NCBI GenBank assembly: GCA_947311845.1
Contig: CAMZMU010000096.1
Span: 18,477,229 to 18,541,228 of the forward strand
Direction of reading: 5' to 3'
Length of the DNA: 64,000 nt
Source: Poa pratensis
Taxonomy: Eukaryota; Streptophyta; Magnoliopsida; Poales; Poaceae
The notes under the pieces: model-generated
Told to the model about the DNA's origin: nothing
Databases searched by the model: none
The model's input: the letters and a program-made list of their open reading frames with translations, nothing else
Translations under genes and position numbers: made by a program
Shown here: piece after piece, positions 56,479 through 64,000 of the stretch
How positions within the stretch are numbered: the first letter of the stretch is position 1
Layout: each line of letters opens with the position of its first letter

Positions 56479-58476
56479 ATGAAGGGAGCTGAAGATCTTG
56501 TTGTGGCCGTATCATCACGGTCAATGGCACACCCCTCATCGACGATTCAAGCTGGGGGCCGGAAGCAGATTATTTGGAGACCGGCAACGTCATCCCGTTC
56601 GGATCCATCAACGTCTTCGTCGGCTTCATCGGTGGTAGGTCCGTTAGATCGGTCCAGGAAGGCGATTCAATAGAAGAAGTCGCCGATGACGGGGAAGAAT
56701 CCGTGGAAAGCATGGACTCGCAAGAGCTCGGGTCCATCATACCTGCCTTTGAAGAAAGTTGCTGGGGTTACCCACCAGAAATCACATCATCACCAGATCA
56801 AGAGATGGCACAAGTCGCGGTTTACATCGCCGGAGGAGCAGGCGCGTCAGGAACTGCTGGAGAAACCGAGGCATTGGCACCCCCGAAGCAACCCACTTCT
56901 TGTCCCTGTGTCAGCCACGAACGCCGCCCTCCGTGCAACAGAAATTGAGGCCGCCAGGGCCGAGCTCCTGTATGAGGTTCGAAGGATGGAAGAAGAGCGC
57001 CGCAGGCTCGATCAGATAAACCAAGGAATCCAACAGGAGCGGCAGAGAGTAGCCGCGCTGGCTGCGACTCAACAACAGGTTGACCCGCAAACACAGCTGC
57101 GCGCGACTCAACCAACAGTGGAAATCCCGCTCACTCCAGCCGCAGGGACGGGAATCCAGACGACTGCGGAAGGAAGGGTACCAACAAATCAAGAGACCCA
57201 GCAACAACCAAGGAGGTTTCACACCCCACAGGGCCATTACCAGAACCCTGTCGATAATATGTATGCTGCGGCTAATATCTTGACTCAGATGGTACCAACA
57301 GGCGATGACCCGGTCAATGCTGAGGCGCGGCGCGCGATTCAGATGTTAAGTACGGCAGTCCTGCAACAAGCCAATAGGGCGGAAGCCGAAGCACAGCTGC
57401 CCCTCGTACCAGCCAATCACAGGATTACGCAGAAAGAAGCGTCCAGAGTAGGCCACCAGAGGACGTGTCAGGAGTCGCACAGAGGCAACAGGAGCAGTCG
57501 CAGAAGCGCAGGCGAATGCACCATTGATGCAAAAGCGGCCCGCAGATAACCCCGCAGGCGCACCCACAGCCCTGTCCTCGCGACTCAAGGGACCAGCGTG
57601 TTTCACTGAAAGATCAGATCGGAACCTTTTCCTGAAGATTTCAAAGGGCCACACAAGGTGGCAAACTATAACGCCAGCATGGATCCAACCACTTGGCTCA
57701 ACAATTACGAGATGGGCATGAGCATCCTAAACGCATCTGAAGAGATCTGCGCACGCTACCTAAACATGATGCTAGAAGGAGCAGCGCACATATGGCTGCA
57801 AAATTTGCCTCCCAACTCTATAAATACTTGGGAGGAACTGAAGGATGCCTTCATTAAGAACTTCCAAGGAACTTGCAAGCGACTCTGCAATATAGAAGAT
57901 TTAGAGCGTTGTGTCCAGAAGGAAGGCGAGTCAAGTCGCCATTGGATGAAAAGGGTGGCAGAAATAATACACTCCTCAGATAATATACCACCAAGCTCAG
58001 CCGTCCTGGTGATGGAGAAAAACTGCAAGTTTGAGCCGCTGATTCATAAGCTGGGTCGCATGAAGGATAAAGTCAAGAGCCTCAGCGAGGTGATGGCTGC
58101 GGCTAACAAATATGCCAGCTCAGACAAAACCAGAGACGCGTCAGACGGAGAAGAAGAGGAGGTTGCTGCAAAAGGAAAGAAAAACTCCAACAAGCCCCAG
58201 CAGCAGCAAACGAGCCACAACAACACGAGTCAAAACAAACGCAAAAGCGAAGATGGTCACTCAGGGCTCGTCGCCAATGCGCGTGGAGGATTCAGAGGCC
58301 AGCGTGGAAGGGGTCGAGGATACGGCTCCCGTCCAATCAATATGCAAGAAGTTTCAACCGGCCATGCGACCTTCATGCGACAGGTGATGGACGGCCAGCG
58401 GACCATACCAAGGCGCAATGCCATTATTACAAAAAGTGGAAGAAGAGAGCCAACACAACGGGGGGAATTCCCATGA
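56479..58476 (+). pseudogene. Gypsy D gag, frameshifted
   Basis: The N-terminal part shows MKGAEDLVV, then an acidic stretch and a coiled-coil region (AELLYEVRRMEEERRRLDQI, near 56970-57060). A stop at 57547 precedes the gag core (Retrotrans_gag type), which reads DPTTWLNNYEMGMSILNASE, GAAHIWLQNLPPNSINTWEE and KDAFIKNFQGTCKRL (57670-57890). A basic, glycine-rich RNA-binding tail (GGFRGQRGRGRGYG) follows. The zinc knuckle is no longer readable. At least two frame changes plus a stop. Confidence 0.82.
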
Positions 58477-58589
58477 AGGAAACCCTAGTGCGGCTCATAA
58501 CACAAACATTGGGCAGCACGGCGCGAGTAACCCCAGGCAGACGGGGCAGTATCACACCATAGTTATCGATACCTCCAAAAGAGAAGAGA

Positions 58590-58912
58590 AATTGAGCCGG
58601 AGAAGTCAGCAGGTGAACGCCGTGATACCAGCAACACCCGCTTGGTTAAGGTGGTCAGAATACGCGGTAACCTGGAGTCGCGACGACCACCCGCCACAGG
58701 TACGGGAACCTGGCAAGTTGGCACTGGTTGTGGCACCATACGTTGCAGGATACAAGCTGACCAAAGTGCTTATGGATGGAGGAAGCAGCATTAATATCTT
58801 GTACTACGATACTTTCCAGCGTCTAGGACTCAAGGATTCCAGCTGCAGCCCACGTCAACAGTATTTCACGGCATTGTCCCAGGAAGGTCCGCACGGCCAG
58901 TGGGGAAAATAA
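58590..58912 (+). pseudogene. Gypsy D protease (retropepsin)
   Basis: KLALVVAPYVAGYKLTKVLM followed by DGGSSINILYYDTFQRLGL; the D-G-G triad replaces the usual D-T/S-G but is common in this plant Gypsy clade. The frame ends at 58912, and the downstream part of the domain is in another frame. Confidence 0.8.
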
Positions 58913-59030
58913 CCCTCGGGGTAACTTTTGGAACAGAAGAGAACTTTAGAAGTGAATTCCTAAGCTTCGAAGTAGTAAAATTCCAGAGCCCATACCACGC
59001 CTGTTTGGAAGAACGGCCTTTGCTAAGTTT

Positions 59031-60756
59031 ATGGCCAGGCCATGCTACGTGTACCTACAGTTGAAGATACCAGGACCAAAAGGGGTCATCACAGTGTACG
59101 GAGATAGAGAAAAAGCAATAGAATGCGAGAAAGGAGATGCGGCTTTCGCAGAATCCGCCTGTGCCGCGGAAGAACTAAAAGGTTATAAGTCGCAGGTGGA
59201 CCCAAACGATATGAGTGTGGTTACCACGCCATCTGCCGAGCCACCAATGAAATTCAAAGCGGCCCAGGACACTAAGCAGATAAATCTTGTTCCTGGCGAC
59301 TCATCCAAGCAAACTAGCATTGGAGCACACATGGAAGAAGAACAGGAGAAGGCCCTCGTTGCTTTTCTCCAGGAAAATAAAGACATCTTCGCATGGAAGC
59401 CGTCAGATATGCCAGGGGTACCAAGAGAATTAGCAGAACATAGCCTCAAAGTGAACCCTGCGGCTAAACCAGTGAAGCAGCCACTACGGCGTTTTCATGA
59501 TGACAGGAGAAAGGCAATAGGAGAGAGATAGCTCGCTTGCTGGCTGCAGGATTCATCACAGAGGTATACCATCCGGAATGGGTGGCAAATCCAGTATTGG
59601 TTATGAAAAAAACGGTACGTGGCGAATGTGCGTTGATTACACCAGTCTTAACAAAGCTTGTCCAAAGGATCCATTTGCTTTGCCAAGAATCGACCAAGTA
59701 ATTGATTCAACTGCTGGGTGCGAGCTGTTATGCTTTTTGGACGCCTATTCAGGCTACCATCAAATCAAGATGAAGAGGGAGACCAAGAAAAGACGTCCTT
59801 CATCACACCCTTCGGAGCTTTTTGTTACGTCAGCATGCCCTTTGGGTTGAAGAACGCAGGTGCGACTTACCAAAGATGCATTCAGAATTGCTACATGAGC
59901 AAATAGGTCGCAACGTTCATGCCTACGTGGATGATATTGTGATTAAATCGCAAGTTAGCCAGGATCTTATTGGTGATCTGGCAGAGACATTTACAAATCT
60001 CAGAAAATACAACATGAAGCTCAACCCCACAAAGTGCGTCTTCGGAGTACCAGCAGGAAAGCTATTGGGATTCATAGTATCAGAAAGAGGCATTGAGGCC
60101 AATCCTGACAAGATAAAGGCCGTGATGGATCTCCAAAAGCCAGAAAAGATAAAAGATGTACAGCGGCTTACTGGTTGCGTAGCAGCTTTGAGTCGCTTTA
60201 TATCAAGATTGGGAGAGAAAGCACTACCTTTGTACAGACTGTTGAAAAAATCAGACACCTTCGTTTGGGACGCAGAGGCCGACGAAGCTCTGACAGCCTT
60301 GAAACATCAATTGACGAATGCTCCAGTTCTGGCGGCTCCAAAAGATAAAGAGCCAATGCTACTATACATAGCGGCAAATTCCCGCGCTGTGAGTGCTGTC
60401 ATGGTTGTGGAGAGACAAGAAACAGGAAAGGAATACCCTGTCCAGAGGCCAGTATACTACGTGAGCGAAGTCCTCACAGCTTCCAAACAGCGTTACCCAC
60501 AGTGGCAGAAGTTGGTGTTTGGAGTGTTCATGGCGAGTCGCAAGCTGAAGCACTACTTCCAAGAGCATCCAATAACTGTGGTGAGTTCAGCACCATTGGC
60601 AGATATCATTCGTAATCGAGAAGCTACTGGAAGAGTCGCTAAGTGGGCGATCGAGTTGGGACCACATCACATCAGCTATAGCCGCGCACATCAATTAAGT
60701 CGCAAGCCCTTGCAGATTTTATTAACGATTGGACAGAAATCCAAGTTGCTCCTAGC
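59031..60756 (+). pseudogene. Gypsy D reverse transcriptase, frameshifted
   Basis: Fragments: linker 59031-59531 (FLQENKDIFAWKPSDMPGVP), then KNGTWRMCVDYTSLNKACPK and FLDAYSGYHQIKM (59600-59775), then ITPFGAFCYVSMPFGLKNAG in a third frame (59800-59860), then AYVDDIVIKSQ with the catalytic Asp pair (59922-59955) and LLGFIVSERGIEANPDKIKA. The RNase-H-like tether domain follows (MLLYIAANSRAVSAVMVV). Single-base shifts lie near 59560, 59790 and 59890. Confidence 0.88.
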
Positions 60757-61257
60757 ATGGCAGAAACCAAATACTGGACCATGCATTTTGATGGGTCAAG
60801 ACAGTTGCAAGGCTCGGGGGCTGGAGTTGTTCTGACATCTCCCAAGGGAGACAAGCTGCGGTATGTGTTACAGATACACTTCAACTGCACAAATAACGTG
60901 GCGGAGTACGAGGCACTGCTTCATGGTCTACGTATAGCAAAGGAGATGAACATCAGTCGCATACGCTGTTTTGGCGATTCAGACTTGGTGGCACAGCAGG
61001 TCTCCGGAACGTGGGACAGCAAGGATGCGAACATGGCTGCATATAGGAGAGAGGTGGACAGAATTGCTGGACATTTCACTGGATACCAAGTTGAACATAT
61101 TGATCGGAGACAAAATGAAGCTGCGGATGCCCTGTCTCGGCTTGGATCCAATAGACAGTCAGTCCCACCCAATGTTTTCCTGGATGAACTGCACAATCCA
61201 TCAGTCAAACCTCCAGCAGAATTGACATTGCAGAGCCAGAGGATGATTCAACTTTAG
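60757..61257 (+). CDS. Gypsy D RNase H (plant-type second RNase H)
   Basis: Open for 166 codons. The core reads YWTMHFDGSRQLQGSGAGVV with the first catalytic D, NNVAEYEALLHGL with the E, RCFGDSDLVAQQVSG with the second D, and NEAADALSRLGSN with the final D, all expected for an active RVT_3-type RNase H. It degrades the RNA strand during reverse transcription. Confidence 0.85.
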   Translation: MAETKYWTMHFDGSRQLQGSGAGVVLTSPKGDKLRYVLQIHFNCTNNVAEYEALLHGLRIAKEMNISRIRCFGDSDLVAQQVSGTWDSKDANMAAYRREVDRIAGHFTGYQVEHIDRRQNEAADALSRLGSNRQSVPPNVFLDELHNPSVKPPAELTLQSQRMIQL

Positions 61258-61298
61258 TCGCAGCCCTGCATGAACAGCCAGGATGGACAGAGCCATAC

Positions 61299-62551
61299 AT
61301 GGCATATTTAAGTCGCGGAGTGCTGCCGGACGATGAAATTGAGGCGCGCAAAATCATACGACGATCAAAGGCCTATACAATCATCAACAATGAATTATAC
61401 AAGCGCAGCGTATCAGGAGCATTCAAAGATGTGTCTCACCAGAAGAGGGACGAAAAATCTTGCACGAAATTCATTCAGGCGATTGTGGCCATCATGCTTC
61501 GTCAAGATCTTTGGTGGCAAAGGCGTTCCGACATGGATTCTTCTGGTTAACAGCATTAGCAGATGCAGAGCAAATTGTCAGAGTGTGCGATGGATGTCAA
61601 AGATACGCTAGGCAAGATCATATGCCAGCCCAAGCACTTCGCACAATACCCATCACATGGCCTTTTGCCGTATGGGGTTTTGACATGGTAGGGCCTTTCA
61701 GACGGTCTTCAAACGGAAAAACTCACCTCTTAGTCATGGTGGACAAATTCACAAAGTGGATAGAAGCAGAACCTGTGGGAGATTGCGAGGCTGAAACAGC
61801 AGTCAAGTTCTTGAAGAAGGTCATATTCCGCTTCGGTTACCCCCATAGTATCATTACAGACAATGGGAGCAACACCTCTGAAGGGGCTACACAGATATTT
61901 TGCGCAGACAATGGGATAAGATTGGACCTCACGTCAGTAGCACACCCGCAGAGCAATGGACAAGCTGAGCGAGCTAACCAGGAAATTCTCCATGGAATTA
62001 AGCCGCGCCTTATTGAAAAGGTCGAAGCATCTCCAGGATGTTGGGTGGAAGAACTGCCAGCAGTACTGTGGAGCTTGAGAACAACCCCTAACAGATCCAC
62101 AGGATTTACACCATATTTCATGGTCTATGGAGCAGAAGCAGTCATGCCCAGCGATATCATACATGATTCACCAAGAGTTGCGGCTTACATCGAGACAGAT
62201 AATGAGATAGCTCGGCAAGACTCGGTGGACACATTAGAAGAGGTTAGAGACTTGGCAGCATCAAGGTCAGCAGTATATCAACAAGACTTGCGACGCTATC
62301 ATGCCAGACGCATCAAAACCCGCACCTTTCAAGAAGGCGACCTAGTGCTGCGACTTAAACAAGATCACAAGGGAATGCATAAGCTGTCCTCTCCATGGGA
62401 AGGACCCTACATCATCAGCAAGAAGCTAAACAATGGGTCGTACTACCTGCTGGATGTAAGGGAAGAAAGCAGCGAACGCCATGATTTCGAGGATCGTCTC
62501 GAGGCACCTCGCCCTTGGAACGTCGCACACCTGCGACCGTACTATACATAA
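61299..62551 (+). CDS. Gypsy D integrase (one frameshift near the N-terminus)
   Basis: The N-terminal part starts in the frame at 61299 (ARKIIRRSKAYTIINNELYK) and continues from 61460 in another frame. The zinc motif H-H-C-C is seen in HEIHSGDCGHH and VCDGCQ. The catalytic core has D in WGFDMVGPF, D in IITDNGSN, and E in HPQSNGQAERANQE. The C-terminal part ends with the chromatin-proximal LSSPWEGPYIISKKLNNGSY and AHLRPYYT, then a TAA stop. The frame from 61460 is unbroken for 363 codons. Confidence 0.9.
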
Positions 62552-62638
62552 GAAAAGGCTAATCAGAGCCAAGCATCATCCTTTCCAGCTTTATAGCTGA
62601 GTATCATCACAGCCACTCAGGGCTAGAACTTCAACTTT

Positions 62639-62853
62639 GGTCGCCACCTAGGCGCGACCTATGCAACATCTGATCGCCACCCAGGCGCGATCGACCCTTG
62701 TATCAGAAACGGCTGCCACCTAGGCGCGGCCGTAAACTTTGTATCATCTCTGGTCGCCACCTAGGCGCGACCGACCCCATGTATCACCATGGATCGCCAC
62801 CTACGCGCGATCCAACCCTATGTATAACACTCGGTTGCCACCTAGGCGCGACC
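62639..62853 (+). repeat. Array of six GC-rich 21-bp hairpins, about 40-bp period
   Basis: Units of the form G(G/A)TCGC-CACCTAG-GCGCGA(C/T)C start at 62639, 62672, 62711, 62752, 62792 and 62833. Each can fold on itself. Arms change together in several units (GGTC with GACC; GATC with GATC). Linkers often contain GTATCA. They lie between the integrase stop and the purine tract of Gypsy D. Confidence 0.9.
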
Positions 62854-63497
62854 TTATGTGTCATCATAATCAAAGCTTATCATAGCTTAGCCTATCATGG
62901 CAATATCATTATGTTTCTTGGGGTCTTTGTTACCCTGAAACAGCCGATTTATTGGCAATTATCAAATTTACCTTAAGTTGGATTGCTACTCGCATTATGT
63001 GGCCAAAGTACTGGGGTGTGGCGTCAATCGAGCTTGATTGCCTATCATGGCCGCTCTCGACCCTGAACACACATATTCCTGGAAATACTGAGTCGCGCGA
63101 GTGCCCACTTAAGGATTCAGATGGCCTAACTAGAGGTCGATGTACTGCTTATAGTACGGCAACACCAATTACAATTACTTGTAACTTAACAATTGTTTTA
63201 TTCATGATATCAAGTTACAGGTGATGACCTTCAGAGTTCTCTGAGAAGAATTGAGATGATTACCACATAACATCCTCTCAATCCTTGGGGGCTATATCAT
63301 ATTATCATCAAAAATTTGAAGATAGATCGTCATCAAGTTTGAAGCTATCAGGATACTCTAAAGCACGAAGTCAGATGATCTTCCAGGTGCGAGTCAAGGC
63401 CAAACTGTACAATTATAAGCCGCGAAACAAGGAAAAGCACGGCCTAAGCATTCAAGATCAAGAATACTATGAAGTTCAGGCCATGCTTGGGGGCTAA
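62854..63497 (+). other. Gypsy D 3' non-coding region and polypurine tract
   Basis: No ORF of note. It ends with CATGCTTGGGGGCTAA right before the 3' LTR; this purine-rich stretch would prime plus-strand DNA. Confidence 0.75.
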
Positions 63498-64000
63498 TGT
63501 CGGGGGAATACTTTCTGGATTAACCCGCGGCCCAGTGCGACTTAACTTACTCGCACGGATGAAGGCCCACTTGGGAACAAGCCCAATATTGAACCGCCAT
63601 AAGGAGAAAGATCTAGAAGACAATCCCGGAGGACGTGAAGACCAAGTAGTCTCCGAGTAGGCCTCTGTGGATGTATTCCTTATGGGGAAGTTTCCTTTTG
63701 TAACCTAGCGAGCCTCTGTGTATATAAAGAGGACTCGCAGGACTTAGAGCGGGTCAAGCTATCAAGCCCCAAACCCTAGCTCATACGGCGAGTACCAGAT
63801 CGGATCGCCTCCATTGTAACACCTCGATTATCATATCAATACCAATCTAGGGTAGGCAGGAAGTAGGTCTTTTACCTCACATTGAGGGGGCCGAACCTGG
63901 GTAAATCTGTGTTGATCTTTGTTCCTGCGATCCCAAGCTCGGAGATGCTTGACTCGCATAATCCCACACCTACGAAGTCATCTATGACACCTGACGTGAA
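63498..64000 (+). repeat. Gypsy D 3' LTR, truncated by the window edge
   Basis: Matches the 5' LTR with T/A at the base after CTCGCACGG, one A fewer in AGACAA, A/C in GTAACA(A/C)CTCG, and C/A at the last base. About 13 bases remain outside the window. Confidence 0.93.

Larger units (their letters stand above)
55908..64000 (+). mobile_element. Gypsy D: near-complete, youngest retrotransposon, right end off window
   Basis: The 5' LTR is 55908-56423, then the primer site TTGGCGCCCACCGTGGGG, gag, protease, RT, RNase H and integrase, a 0.9-kb 3' region with a hairpin array, the purine tract TTGGGGGCTAA and a 3' LTR from 63498. Order PR-RT-RH-INT marks it as Gypsy. Over the 500 bases visible in both, the LTRs differ at about three substitutions and one 1-base gap. 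The target duplication cannot be checked; the left flank ends CCCGC. Confidence 0.95.

Noticed and set aside
62639..62853. CRISPR-like appearance of the regular repeats
   Set aside because: Units are self-complementary, linkers are short and related to each other, and the context is a plant retrotransposon.
1..64000. tRNA, rRNA or organellar insertions
   Set aside because: I looked for tRNA-like A/B box pairs, rRNA cores and plastid or mitochondrial genes by eye and saw none; a tRNAscan or BLASTn search would be more sensitive.

Overview
This window is a piece of nuclear DNA from a grass, most likely Triticeae (wheat, Aegilops or barley type) or a close Pooideae relative. The reasons are the density and nesting of transposable elements, CACTA elements with subterminal arrays, LTRs beginning TGATACGTCTC, a Stowaway MITE, and sparse GC-rich genes with grass-type codon use. 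No bacterial or organellar genes are visible. The species cannot be fixed from sequence alone.

Left part (1-31.5 kb): genes and gene relics mixed with DNA transposons and LINEs. It holds the 3' end of a probable F-box-family ORF (2-244, +), a frameshifted and truncated SEC23-like COPII gene (807-1903, -), two related foldback elements, and a broken LINE (4.73-10.57 kb, -). A CACTA end enters the LINE, and a 319-bp tandem duplication covers the junction. A second LINE relic carries a PIF/Harbinger element with a perfect TAA target duplication (13175-14800). A frameshifted plant-specific gene (16958-17750, -) has a second, internally deleted copy at 22.5-22.75 kb. Three genes look intact: a four-pass membrane protein (21789-22310, +), the diphthamide J-protein DPH4 (23600-24121, -, with a likely non-coding first exon near 26 kb), and a 421-aa F-box protein (30080-31345, +).

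Middle part (31.55-47.3 kb): a large, degenerate CACTA (En/Spm) element on the minus strand. Its left terminus is at 31551. It encodes a second protein ending in a Ulp1-like protease domain (32.2-36.5 kb) and a TNP2 transposase (37.9-47.27 kb). It has been split by a solo LTR (34320-35938, which itself holds a hAT MITE), a gag-only Copia element (38765-41965), and a solo LTR nested in another solo LTR (43464-46637). Every one of these insertions has a readable target-site duplication.

Right part (47.3-64 kb): layered LTR retrotransposons, here called A to D. Gypsy A is non-autonomous, lacks its 5' end, and carries a gag/protease ORF. Gypsy B (same family) appears to sit in A's 3' LTR. Gypsy C sits in B's gag. 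Gypsy D (55908 to beyond 64000) sits in C's gag and is the youngest, with nearly identical LTRs. D holds an array of six GC-rich hairpins after the integrase. No host gene is visible to the right of the F-box gene. I see no convincing new biological system; the most unusual items are the covarying hairpin array, the LINE/CACTA duplication, the duplicated gene-fragment pair, and the tripled primer-binding motif.
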